DNA of 64,000 nt. Origin: Methylobacterium sp. Leaf123 (lineage in GTDB: Bacteria > Pseudomonadota > Alphaproteobacteria > Rhizobiales > Beijerinckiaceae). The translations under genes were made by a program, and so were the position numbers. The notes under the pieces were generated by a model. It was given only the letters and a program-made list of their open reading frames with translations, had not been told where the DNA came from and did not search any database. Positions 24,475 through 32,293 of this stretch are shown here, piece after piece (positions within the stretch are counted from its first letter, which is position 1; the number at the start of each line of letters is the position of its first letter). Location of the stretch: positions 248,001 to 312,000 of the forward strand of contig NZ_LMNS01000036.1 of the NCBI RefSeq assembly GCF_001423405.1. Reading direction: 5' to 3'.

Positions 24475-25512
24475 ATGGAAATGATGATTGCGGCCGGGGC
24501 GACATGCCCGGCAAATGTTGCTGCGGCGAGCGAGGCCGTGACCGGTAGGGCGATCTCCGTCGGTTTCATGCTGATCGACCGCTTCTCGATGATCGCCTTC
24601 TCCTCGGCGATCGAGCCCCTTCGGCTCGCCAACCGCGCGGTTGGCCGCGATCTCTACCGCTTCTCGCTCTGGTCGGAGGACGGCACCAAGTGCACCGCCT
24701 CGAACGGCATCGAGGTCAAGGTCGCGGGCCGCTTCAGCGAGGCGCAGGACTTCGACATGCTGGTCGTGTGCGGCGGCATCGACATCCAGCACCCGGATCA
24801 CCGCGCCCTCCATTCGGCCCTGCGCCGCTGCAGCGCCCGCGGGGCGGCGATCGGCGCGGTGTGCACGGGCACCTACGTGCTGGCCAAGGCCGGCCTCCTC
24901 GACGGCTACCGGGCGACGATCCATTGGGAGAACCTGCCGGGCCTCGTCTCGGAGCATGACGGGCTGGAGATCGGCTCGGACCTGTTCGAGATCGACCGCA
25001 ACCGCTTCACCTGCGCGGGCGGCACCGCGGCGGCCGACATGATGCTGTCGCTGATCGTGCGCGACCACGGGCCGAGCGTGGCCTCGGAGGTCGCCGACCA
25101 GCTCATCCACCACCGCATCCGCGAATCCGGCGAGCGCCAGCGGATGGACCTGCGCATGCGCCTCGGAGTTTCGCATCCGAAGCTGCTGCGGGTGGTGGGG
25201 CTGATGGAAACCTCGCTCGCCGAGCCCCTCGGCAGCCAGGAACTCGCCGACGCGGTGCAGCTCTCGACGCGCCAGCTCGAACGGCTGTTCCTCAAATATC
25301 TCGGCCGCTCGCCGGCCAAGCACTACCTGCGCATCCGCCTCGAACACGCCCGCAACCTGATCCGCCAGACGGCGATGCCGCTGCTCTCGGTGGCGTTCGA
25401 GTGCGGCTTCACCTCGGCCTCGCATTTCTCGAAGGCCTATCTCGACTGCTTCGGCCAGCCGCCGAGCGCGGAGCGCAAGCTGGTGCAGACGCAAGGGGGG
25501 CTGCGCGCCTGA
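24475..25512 (+). CDS. GlxA-family AraC-type transcriptional regulator (GbdR-like)
   Basis: A 345-residue regulator with an N-terminal DJ-1/PfpI-like amidotransferase fold (VGFMLIDRFSMIAFSSAIEPLRLANR ... CGGIDIQ ... GAVCTGTYVLAKAGLLDGYRATIHWE) and a C-terminal AraC helix-turn-helix pair (LSTRQLERLFLKYLGRSPAKHYLRIRLEHARNLI, VAFECGFTSASHFSKAYLDCFGQPPS). This layout is that of GbdR/CdhR regulators, which activate glycine betaine, dimethylglycine, sarcosine or carnitine genes. ATG 24475 was preferred over the in-frame GTG at 24427; ATGs at 24481 and 24484 are also possible. Position between the sox operon and the betaine importer supports control of the whole locus. Direct ligand is inferred. Confidence 0.85.
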   Translation: MEMMIAAGATCPANVAAASEAVTGRAISVGFMLIDRFSMIAFSSAIEPLRLANRAVGRDLYRFSLWSEDGTKCTASNGIEVKVAGRFSEAQDFDMLVVCGGIDIQHPDHRALHSALRRCSARGAAIGAVCTGTYVLAKAGLLDGYRATIHWENLPGLVSEHDGLEIGSDLFEIDRNRFTCAGGTAAADMMLSLIVRDHGPSVASEVADQLIHHRIRESGERQRMDLRMRLGVSHPKLLRVVGLMETSLAEPLGSQELADAVQLSTRQLERLFLKYLGRSPAKHYLRIRLEHARNLIRQTAMPLLSVAFECGFTSASHFSKAYLDCFGQPPSAERKLVQTQGGLRA

Positions 25513-25570
25513 GCCGCCGCGGCCGGTCGTTCGGAAACGACCAGTCTTATATCATTCTGATGAAAGCTTA

Positions 25571-25608
25571 AGCGGGGTGCCGGATGGTCCGGCGCCCCGC
25601 TCTGCTTT
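25571..25608 (+). terminator. Intrinsic terminator after the GbdR-like gene
   Basis: AGCGGGGTGCCGGA (25571-25584) pairs with TCCGGCGCCCCGCT (25588-25601) around a TGG loop, with one mismatch, and CTGCTTTT follows. Confidence 0.75.
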
Positions 25609-25670
25609 TGTGACTGCGTGCCGATGCAGGTTTCGTCGCGATCAGACTCGTGGTGGGTTCGGCGGACCTG

Positions 25671-25706
25671 AAAACGAAAACGCCGGCTCCCAAGGAAGCC
25701 GGCGTT
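25671..25706 (-). terminator. Intrinsic terminator after the outer-membrane channel gene
   Basis: AACGCCGGCT (25679-25688) and AGCCGGCGTT (25697-25706) form a stem; on the - strand it is followed by TTTTCGTTTT. It lies 22 nt after the stop of the convergent - strand gene at 25728. Confidence 0.75.
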
Positions 25707-25727
25707 CCGCTCGCGAAACCACCAATT

Positions 25728-27077
25728 CTAGAAATAGTAGCCGATATTCATGATGAAGCGCGACTTGAAGCGGTTTTCGCCGCCCTGGGCGAGGCCGTTG
25801 TTGAACTCGCCGACGCCGACATAGGGGTCGTTCCGGCCGATGGCGGCCTCGGTGTAGATGATCAGGTTCGGGTCGGCGGTCAGGGTCCAGGCGCCGCCGA
25901 GCGTGAAGCGCTCGCTGGCCCGGAAATTCGCCTTGTCCTTGTAGAAGGCGCTGAAGCCGGCGAAGGGCACCACGGTGAACGGGCCGATCGGATCGGGCAC
26001 CTTGTAGGTCACCTCCGCCGAGACGAAGTTGCCGCGCGCCGCGAGGTTGTACGAGAAGTCGAAGCCGCCGACCGTGACGAGATCGTTGCGGAAGGGGTTG
26101 CGCGGGTCGATGTCCTGGCGGACGTAGATCGCCTTGAAGCCCCAGGGGCCGTAGGTGCCGAGCGCGTGCAGACCTTCGAGCTGCTTGGTGCCGGTCTGGC
26201 GCGTGTCGAAATTATAGATGTCCGAGTGCCAGATCGAGGCGCCGAAGGCGAGCGAGGCGGTGTCGTTCTTGAGAACGAAATACTCGGCCCGGCCGATGAA
26301 CATGTTCTGTTCGGCGTTGTTGGTCCCGAACGTGACGTAAGGGTCGGCCCGGACGATCGCGGTGGAGTAGCGCGCGCTGTCCGGGCTCAGGCCGAAGGCG
26401 TTGGGGGTTGAGCCGGGATAGAACCCGACCTGATAGTTGAAGTCCGGCTCGACGTGGGAGAACTTGACGCCGAGATTGTACACTTCCTCCAGGCCCATGG
26501 TGAAGCCGAGGGTCTCAAGGAAGCTCGTTCCGAAATACGGGGTCAGGCCGAAGGGGGCCTGGTTGATACCGGCGGTGATGCTGTCTTCCGGGGTGAACTT
26601 GTAGCCGACATAGGCCCACATCGGGAAGTTCACTTCGCCCGGATAGCCCTGATAGCCGTTGCGGGGTCCGTAGATCGAGCTGCCGCCGTAGAACCGGTAC
26701 TGCGCCGAGCCGAAGATCGTATCGGAATCGTAGGTGGCCTTGAGCGCGAGGGTGTCGAAGTCGAGATTTTCCGTGGCCTTGCGCACGCCGCCGCGGCTGG
26801 CGTCATTGAAGCGCCAGTCGTAGCGGGCGCGGATGGCGCCGCCGAAGGTGAAGGTGCCGTTGTCGGTCTTCCCCTTCGGTGGCCCCAGATCGAAATTGCT
26901 GCGGGATTCGGGCATGTAGCGCGGATCGGCGACGGCAACCGGCTGTTCGCTGTTGACCTGACTGGGCTCGGCATTGACCTCGACCGGACCCTTCGACTGC
27001 GCCGCGGCCATCGATGGACACAGCATGACCCCTGCGGCACAGGCCACGAGGGCCGCCGCCAAACCGTTCGCCGTCAT
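25728..27077 (-). CDS. Putative outer-membrane beta-barrel channel linked to betaine uptake
   Basis: A 449-residue protein with a cleavable signal peptide (hydrophobic stretch LAAALVACAAGVMLCP, cleavage probably after AAAQS), an approximately 60-residue Pro/Asp-rich periplasmic lead, then alternating aromatic/polar strands (GTFTFGGAIRARYDWRF, MWAYVGYKF, ARGNFVSAEVTYKV) and a C-terminal NIGYYF ending in Phe, the usual barrel-assembly signal. It looks like a porin of about 16 strands but matches no family I can name. ATG 27077 was chosen with GAGGGGG upstream; an extension to 27086 would need TTG. It lies 82 nt after choX on the same strand, so it may be co-transcribed with the importer and bring the substrate across the outer membrane. 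Confidence 0.75.
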   Translation of the reverse strand: MTANGLAAALVACAAGVMLCPSMAAAQSKGPVEVNAEPSQVNSEQPVAVADPRYMPESRSNFDLGPPKGKTDNGTFTFGGAIRARYDWRFNDASRGGVRKATENLDFDTLALKATYDSDTIFGSAQYRFYGGSSIYGPRNGYQGYPGEVNFPMWAYVGYKFTPEDSITAGINQAPFGLTPYFGTSFLETLGFTMGLEEVYNLGVKFSHVEPDFNYQVGFYPGSTPNAFGLSPDSARYSTAIVRADPYVTFGTNNAEQNMFIGRAEYFVLKNDTASLAFGASIWHSDIYNFDTRQTGTKQLEGLHALGTYGPWGFKAIYVRQDIDPRNPFRNDLVTVGGFDFSYNLAARGNFVSAEVTYKVPDPIGPFTVVPFAGFSAFYKDKANFRASERFTLGGAWTLTADPNLIIYTEAAIGRNDPYVGVGEFNNGLAQGGENRFKSRFIMNIGYYF

Positions 27078-27159
27078 ATCCCCCAACCCCCTCGAATGAA
27101 GACCCAGATCGCCTTCCGAAGTGTTTCCCGTCGTTTTTCTTAAGTCTTGGACGGGACGA

Positions 27160-27996
27160 TCACTTCAGCCATCCATCGACCTTCGCGCGATTCGCCGCGA
27201 TCCACTTCGCGGCCGTTGCCTCGGGCTTGGCGCCCTTTTCCTCGTTCTCCGCCATCACGGCTTCTTCGTCCTTGATGGTGAGCTTGAACTTCTGGAGGAT
27301 CGCGTAGACCTCGGGCATGTCCTCTTTCAGACCCTTGCGGGCCAGCGTGTTCACGCTCTCGGCCTCACCGAAGCTCTTCTTAGGGTCAGCGAGGTATTTC
27401 AGGTCGTAGCGCGCGAACATCCAATGCGGGGTCCAGGCCGTGACGACCACGTCCTTCTTCTGCCGCACCGCATCCTTCAGCGCGCTGGTCATCGTGGCGT
27501 CGCTGCCGTCGAGCAGCTTGACCTTGAGGCCGTACGCCTTGATGGCCGCCTCGGAGCTCTTCATCACGCCGGCGCCGGGATCGATGCCGATCACCTTGCC
27601 GTCGACCTCGGAGGCCTTGGTCGCCAGGTCCTCGATCGAGTTGAGGGAGGAATAGGCGGGCACGGCCCAGCCGATCTTGGCCCCCGTGACGTTCGGGCCG
27701 ATCAGGTCGATGCGGTTCTTGAGCTTTTCGTAATAAGCGCCCTGGGTGACGGGGAGCCAGGCCGCGACGCTCGCATCCGCGTCGCCGGTCGCCACGGATT
27801 GCCACATGGCCGCCGCCGCGAGCGGGATCGTCTTCACTTGGTAGCCTTTTTCCTCAAGGGCGAGCTTGAGGATGTTGGTGGCGACCACGGCGTCGGCCCA
27901 TTCCACGTAGGCGAGCCGAACCTGCTTGCCCGCCGCTTCGGCCGGCGTCTGGGCCAGCGCGAGGCAGGCGATCACCCCAAGTATCGGTGCGCGCAT
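27160..27996 (-). CDS. choX: Glycine betaine/choline ABC importer, substrate-binding protein
   Basis: A 278-residue periplasmic protein of the ProX/OpuAC family with a signal peptide ending PAEAAGK. Aromatic-cage positions are visible (YVEWADAVV, MWQSVATGDADASVAAWLP, VTAWTPHWMFARYDLKYL); Trp and Tyr residues in such segments hold the quaternary ammonium group. It is the last gene of the choV-choW-choX set, 187 nt after choW, with a hairpin between. Choline, glycine betaine or proline betaine are all possible ligands; the catabolic genes nearby favour betaine. Symbol is used by analogy with rhizobial cho genes. Confidence 0.87.
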   Translation of the reverse strand: MRAPILGVIACLALAQTPAEAAGKQVRLAYVEWADAVVATNILKLALEEKGYQVKTIPLAAAAMWQSVATGDADASVAAWLPVTQGAYYEKLKNRIDLIGPNVTGAKIGWAVPAYSSLNSIEDLATKASEVDGKVIGIDPGAGVMKSSEAAIKAYGLKVKLLDGSDATMTSALKDAVRQKKDVVVTAWTPHWMFARYDLKYLADPKKSFGEAESVNTLARKGLKEDMPEVYAILQKFKLTIKDEEAVMAENEEKGAKPEATAAKWIAANRAKVDGWLK

Positions 27997-28133
27997 GGAT
28001 TGAACCTTTCAGGGTCGCTTGAGGATAGTGCCGATCTTGATCTGAAGACTGATTTCATCTGAAGCCTCTCTCGCGCGGGGGAGAACGAGGCTAAAACAGA
28101 GAAGATCATAGTTTGTAATTTATGTTATTCGAA

Positions 28134-28171
28134 CGGCCGGAGAACGCAAGGAGCGGTTGCTTCTCCGGCCG
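28134..28171 (-). terminator. Intercistronic hairpin between choW and choX
   Basis: Perfect 10-base arms CGGCCGGAGA (28134-28143) and TCTCCGGCCG (28162-28171), 12 nt after the choW stop. The sequence after it on the - strand is AT-rich (TTCGAATAACATAAATT) rather than a T-run. It may terminate partially or protect upstream mRNA; choX may also have its own promoter in the AT-rich stretch at 28095-28130. Confidence 0.5.
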
Positions 28172-28183
28172 AAGATGTAACAC

Positions 28184-29035
28184 TCAGGCCACACCGTGCG
28201 GACGAGCCCGGGCGGCGAGGGCCTGGGTCACGCGGTCGAGGATGACCGCCACGATCACGATGCCGATGCCCGCCTCGAAGCCGGAGCCCGCCTCGAGCCG
28301 CTGGATCGACTGCCAGACCGCGCGGCCCAAGCCGCCGGCACCGATCATCGCCGCGATCACGACCATGGAGAGGGCCAGCATCATGGTCTGGTTGACGCCG
28401 GCCATGATGGTCGGCAGCGCGAGCGGCAATTGCACCTTGAACAGCTTCTGGGTCGCCGAGCTGCCGAAGGCGTCGGAGGCCTCGACGAGTTCGGTGGGCA
28501 CGTTGCGGATGCCGAGCGCCGTGAGACGGATCACCGGCGGCACCGAGAAGACGATCGTCGCAAAGCAGGCCGAGACCGCGCCGAGCCCGAAGAAGGGGAG
28601 CGCCGGGATCAGGTAGACGAAGCTCGGCAGCGTCTGCATCATGTCGAGGATCGGCGAGAAGGTCCGCCAAGCCCGCCGGCTGAGCGCGAACCAGATCCCG
28701 ACGGGAACGCCGATCACCAGCGCCGCCGCGGTGGCGATGGTGACGAGGACCAGGGTCTCGACCGTCGCCTGCCAGAGCCGCAGGTTCCACAGGAACAGCA
28801 GACCGAAGAGCGTCAGGAGCCCGATCTTGCGGCCCCCGACCCGGTACGCCGCGAAGGCCGCGACCGCGATGCAGAGCCAGGGCGGGATCGCGACGAGGGC
28901 GGTGGTCAGCGTTTCGATCCAGTCGGAGACCGTGCGGCTGACGGCTCGGGTCAGCCAGCTGCCATGCTCTGTGAGCCAGTCGAGGCCGTTGTCGCTGAGC
29001 GTGTCGAGGGGGAATTTGGGGACGTTCCACTCCAT
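28184..29035 (-). CDS. choW: Glycine betaine/choline ABC importer, permease
   Basis: A 283-residue ProW/OpuAB-type permease with about six membrane segments (for example LTTALVAIPPWLCIAVAAFAAY, LLTLFGLLFLW, TLVLVTIATAAALVIGVPVGI, LIPALPFFGLGAVSACFATIVF) and the EAA loop EASDAFGSSATQKLFKVQLPLALPTIMAG. The N-terminal 45 residues precede the first helix, as in ChoW/ProW. The start ATG has AGGAG 8 nt upstream and lies 85 nt inside the end of the choV frame, an unusually long overlap. Confidence 0.9.
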   Translation of the reverse strand: MEWNVPKFPLDTLSDNGLDWLTEHGSWLTRAVSRTVSDWIETLTTALVAIPPWLCIAVAAFAAYRVGGRKIGLLTLFGLLFLWNLRLWQATVETLVLVTIATAAALVIGVPVGIWFALSRRAWRTFSPILDMMQTLPSFVYLIPALPFFGLGAVSACFATIVFSVPPVIRLTALGIRNVPTELVEASDAFGSSATQKLFKVQLPLALPTIMAGVNQTMMLALSMVVIAAMIGAGGLGRAVWQSIQRLEAGSGFEAGIGIVIVAVILDRVTQALAARARPHGVA

Positions 29036-30267
29036 GTCGGGGCTCCTGACGGCTTTGAGAGGATCTGGGCGCCGGCCTGCGGCTGAGCGTGCGTGCCGGG
29101 CCGCGCGGCGAGCGCCTGCACGACATCGCGGCTCGTGATGGAGCCGATCAGGCGTCCGTTCTGGCCCACGACCGCGACGGATTCCTCGGCGGCGACCGTC
29201 GCGAGAATGGTGTCCAGCCGGCTTTCCGCCTCGACGACGGACTGCCCGAGATCGAGCAGGCTGGAGAGGGTCTCGGCCGGCCGGGCGGAGGCGAGCCTCT
29301 CGGCGAAGATGCGGCCGACCAAGCGTCCGTCCCCGTCGGCGACGAGCCAGACCCCGCCACTCGCTCCGCCGAGCGCGGTTCGCGCCTCGGCCACCGTCTG
29401 CGTGGGGGCGAGCACCGGGGCGGCGCGATCCGCGACCTGCTCCGCCCGCAGCACGGCGGCCAGATCGATATGCTCGACGAAGCGCTCGACATATTCGGTC
29501 GCGGGGCGGGCCACGATGTCTTCGGGCTGCCCGATCTGCACCACCTCGCCGTCCTTCATCAGGACGATGCGGCCGCCGAGGGCGATGGCTTCGTCGAGGT
29601 CGTGCGAGACGAAGACGATGGTCTTCTTGAGCTTGCGCTGGAGGTCGCGCAGCTCCGCCTGCATGTCGCGGCGGATCAGGGGATCGAGGGCGCTGAAGGC
29701 CTCGTCCATGAGCAGGATGTCGGCGTCGGCGGCCAGTGCCCGCGCGAGGCCCGCCCGCTGCTGCATGCCGCCCGACAATTCGTTGGGATACTTCGTCTCC
29801 CAGCCCTTCAGGCCGACGAGTTCGATGGCCTGCATCGACCGGTCGATCCGCTCCTTGGCCGAGACCTGCTTGATCTCGAGGCCGAACCCGACATTCCCGA
29901 GGATGGTCCGGTTGGGCAGCAGCGCGAAGTGCTGGAAGACCATGCCGAAGGTCTTCTGGCGGAAGGCGAGCAATTCCTTGCGGCCGAGCCGGGTCACGTC
30001 CACCCCGTCCACGACGATCCGGCCACAGGACGGCTCCACCAGACGGTTCATACAGCGCAGGAGCGTCGACTTGCCGGAGCCGGACAGGCCCATCAGGACA
30101 AGAATTTCGCCCTCTTCGATGTCGAACGAGATATCGCGCAATCCGACGACCGCACCGCAGGCGGCGGCGATGTCGCTCTTGCGCTTCCCCTGGGCGATCA
30201 GATCGAGCGCCTTCGCCGAGTTCGAGCCGAATATCTTGCTGATACCTTCAAGATTGATCCGGCCCAT
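28951..30267 (-). CDS. choV: Glycine betaine/choline ABC importer, ATPase with CBS domains
   Basis: A 438-residue ProV/OpuAA-type ATPase. It begins with the family's own lead (INLEGISKIFGSNSAKALDLIAQGK), then Walker A LMGLSGSGKS, Q-loop MVFQHFALLP, signature ELSGGMQQR, Walker B ILLMDEAFSALDP and H-loop FVSHDLDEA. Two CBS-like repeats follow (about 275-395), which in OpuA-type systems gate transport in response to ionic strength. The last about 45 residues are low-complexity Ser/Thr/Pro-rich and, over the final 85 nt, are encoded in a second frame of choW. It is the first gene of the choV-W-X set; its start ATG follows AAAGG. Confidence 0.9.
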   Translation of the reverse strand: MGRINLEGISKIFGSNSAKALDLIAQGKRKSDIAAACGAVVGLRDISFDIEEGEILVLMGLSGSGKSTLLRCMNRLVEPSCGRIVVDGVDVTRLGRKELLAFRQKTFGMVFQHFALLPNRTILGNVGFGLEIKQVSAKERIDRSMQAIELVGLKGWETKYPNELSGGMQQRAGLARALAADADILLMDEAFSALDPLIRRDMQAELRDLQRKLKKTIVFVSHDLDEAIALGGRIVLMKDGEVVQIGQPEDIVARPATEYVERFVEHIDLAAVLRAEQVADRAAPVLAPTQTVAEARTALGGASGGVWLVADGDGRLVGRIFAERLASARPAETLSSLLDLGQSVVEAESRLDTILATVAAEESVAVVGQNGRLIGSITSRDVVQALAARPGTHAQPQAGAQILSKPSGAPTWSGTSPNSPSTRSATTASTGSQSMAAG

Positions 30268-30781
30268 GGGGTGATACCTTTCGATGAGAACCGATGTTGC
30301 TTGTGGTGATTTTTTTTGACAAGTTTATTTGCGACAATGTAAGAGTATTTCCGGGCCTGCCAAGGGTCTTGTCGTATTGCGACGCTTTATTGGCAGCCAC
30401 CGACGTTCCGGAATTTTAGCGCCTCAGCACCGGCTCTATGTTGGGGTCTGCCGTGTTTCCGAGCAGATGTGTTCAATAAAGTTGCAGGATATGTGCGGGC
30501 CTTGTGCAGAGGGGCTGTGGCTCCCGACCGGCTGGGGCGCGTCTCCGCCGGTACCGCGCAACACACGGGGGCGATGCCGTTATCCAGTACTGCGCGGAGC
30601 GCGCGTGCGATTCGCAATCGCGAACCGAGGGCCGAATACCGTTCCCGCCGCTTGCGGCGAATGCGAATTCGAGCAGCAGTGCGCTCAAAACGTGAGCACG
30701 AACGGTAAAACTTGCGCATCCCGAGGATGTTCTTGGCTTGACCAAGAAAAACGCCGGTCCTAGAACTTTCATCGAGTTGAT
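30268..30781. other. Intergenic region between choV and the guanidine riboswitch
   Basis: About 510 bp with no supportable gene. The first 80 bp are AT-rich (a run of eight T at 30311-30318, then TTGACA at 30317-30322 on the + strand) and probably hold the choV promoter on the - strand and possibly a + strand promoter. The several short open frames here have no ribosome sites or recognisable products. Confidence 0.4.
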
Positions 30782-30881
30782 CGCTAGGGTTCCAGCATCT
30801 CTTGAGATGTGTTCGGTCCGAGAGCGGTTGCCGCGGCGGGAGACATCCGCCCGGATGCACGGCGGGATAAAAGCCCGGGAG
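30782..30881 (+). ncRNA. Guanidine-I riboswitch (ykkC class)
   Basis: The conserved blocks of the class are present in order: CTAGGGTTCC (30784-30793), a short hairpin CATCTC-TT-GAGATG (30796-30809), CGGTCCGAGAG (30814-30824), a second hairpin CATCCG-CC-CGGATG (30844-30857), and the highly conserved 3' end ACGGCGGGATAAAAGCCCGG (30859-30878) ending GGGAGA. This aptamer binds free guanidinium and normally turns on genes for guanidine export or degradation. It lies about 390 nt before the ABC importer and faces the whole + strand operon 31273-44308. Recognition is from the recalled consensus, not from a covariance search. Confidence 0.9.
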
Positions 30882-30893
30882 ACCTCACTAGCC

Positions 30894-30927
30894 AGAGATT
30901 GGCAAGGTTAGGTCTTGTACAATCTCT
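30894..30927 (+). promoter_or_regulatory. Candidate expression platform of the guanidine riboswitch
   Basis: AGAGATTGG (30894-30902) pairs with CAATCTCT (30920-30927), with an inner CAAG/CTTG stem, and is followed by TTCTCTATT. It begins 12 nt after the aptamer's 3' end. It may be a weak intrinsic terminator; alternatively the downstream ribosome site GAGAGGG (30937-30943) may be the controlled element. Confidence 0.4.
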
Positions 30928-30948
30928 TTCTCTATTGAGAGGGAACGT

Positions 30949-31110
30949 ATGCCCGGCATCAGCCCCCAGATCGTTTCTCCGACATCATCGCTCGATCTTC
31001 GCCTCGGCGAATCGCACGCCTTGCGCGACCCGAAATCGGCGTCGGCCGGGCGCTTGCGACTTTGCCGCCGCTGCAGGGGCGGCACGCCGCCCGTCTCGGT
31101 CCGGGCGTAA
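30949..31110 (+). CDS. Possible 53-aa leader or small protein after the riboswitch
   Basis: The frame starts at an ATG preceded by GAGAGGG with 5 nt spacing, the best ribosome site between the riboswitch and the importer gene. The product is basic and starts MPGISPQIVSPTSSLDLRLG; its later part has CRRCRGG. I do not recognise a family. It could be a leader peptide whose translation is set by the riboswitch, or chance. Confidence 0.3.
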   Translation: MPGISPQIVSPTSSLDLRLGESHALRDPKSASAGRLRLCRRCRGGTPPVSVRA

Positions 31111-31272
31111 TCGTCTGCGGGCCCGAGCGCCTCACCCTCTTCCAGCCCCAGTGCCAGCGTCCGACGGGCGGGCTTCTCAGCCCGACGGCACCCGCTTGCG
31201 CGCACAATCCACGCTCGACCCACGGCAAGGGTCCGGCATCCGGTTCCGGCGACGATCCCGAGGAGACGAGAT

Positions 31273-32283
31273 ATGCGCATCCCGACCCTGATCACCGGCG
31301 GCCTCACGAGCCTCCGCCGAAGCCTGTCCGTCCTCACGCTGGCCGCAGGCCTCCTCGCCGCGCCGACGGCGCAGGCCGCCGAGCCGCTGCGCATCGGCTA
31401 CAGCGACTGGCCGGGCTGGGTGGCGTGGCAGGTCGCCATCGAGAAGGGCTGGCTCAAGGAGGCCGGGATCGAGGCCAAATTCGAGTGGTTCGACTACTCC
31501 GCCTCGATGGATGCGTTCTCGGCGGGCAAGCTCGATGCGGTGACCTGCACCAACGGCGACGCCCTCGTGATGAGCGGCAACGGCGCCCGGAACGTCATGA
31601 TCCTGCTCACCGACTACTCGAACGGCAACGACATCATCGTCGGCAAGCCGGGGGTGAAGTCGCTGGCCGATCTCAAGGGCAAGAAGGTCGGGCTCGAAGT
31701 CGGCCTCGTCGAGCACCTCCTCCTCATCGACGGCCTGCAGAAGGCCGGGATCAAGGAGAGCGACGTGGCGCTGGTCAACGCCAAGACCAACGAGACGCCG
31801 CAGATCCTCGCCTCCGGCGACGTCGCGGCCATCGGCGCGTGGCAGCCGATCGCCGGGCAGGCGATGCGCGGCGCGGCCGGCGCCCGCCCGCTCTACAGCT
31901 CCGCCGATCGGCCGGGTCTGATCTACGACGTGGTCACGGTGACGCCCGCGAGCCTTGCCGCGCGCCGGGCCGAGTGGATCAAGCTCGTCGGCCTGTGGGA
32001 CCGGGTCGTCGGCTACATCACGGACCCGACCACGCAAGGCGACGCGGTCGCCATCATGGCGGCCAAGGTCGGGGTCGAGCCGGCCGTCTTCACCCGCTTC
32101 CTCAGGGGCACCAAGCTGCTGACGCTGGCCGAGGGCCGCGCGGTGATGAAGGATGCCGACGGGTTCGGCTCGCTCTACGGTTCGAGCCGGCACGCCGATG
32201 CCTTCAACGTCAAGTTCGAGGTCTACAAGACCCCGCAGGACGTGAAGGCCTCCATCGATCCCGCCCTCACCGACGGCAAGTGA
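31273..32283 (+). CDS. ABC importer substrate-binding protein (NMT1/taurine-nitrate type), probably guanidine-related
   Basis: A 336-residue periplasmic binding protein with an N-terminal signal peptide (LTLAAGLLAAPTAQAAEP). Conserved SsuA/TauA/NMT1-like segments are RIGYSDWPGWVAWQVAIEKGWLKEAGIEAKFEWFDY, GLEVGLVEHLLLIDGLQKAG and IGAWQPIAGQAM. A strong ribosome site (GAGGAGACG) precedes ATG 31273. It is the first confirmed gene after the guanidine-I riboswitch; importers of this type are a known component of riboswitch-controlled carboxylase operons, so guanidine or a close relative is the likely ligand. Confidence 0.87.
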   Translation: MRIPTLITGGLTSLRRSLSVLTLAAGLLAAPTAQAAEPLRIGYSDWPGWVAWQVAIEKGWLKEAGIEAKFEWFDYSASMDAFSAGKLDAVTCTNGDALVMSGNGARNVMILLTDYSNGNDIIVGKPGVKSLADLKGKKVGLEVGLVEHLLLIDGLQKAGIKESDVALVNAKTNETPQILASGDVAAIGAWQPIAGQAMRGAAGARPLYSSADRPGLIYDVVTVTPASLAARRAEWIKLVGLWDRVVGYITDPTTQGDAVAIMAAKVGVEPAVFTRFLRGTKLLTLAEGRAVMKDADGFGSLYGSSRHADAFNVKFEVYKTPQDVKASIDPALTDGK

Positions 32284-32293
32284 GGGCGTGAGG

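Noticed and set aside
30329..30763. 144-codon frame and its overlapping opposite frames before the riboswitch
   Set aside because: No ribosome site, no domain pattern, mutually overlapping on both strands; treated as intergenic.
30809..31291. 160-codon frame spanning the riboswitch
   Set aside because: It would translate through the conserved aptamer; the RNA signal is far stronger.
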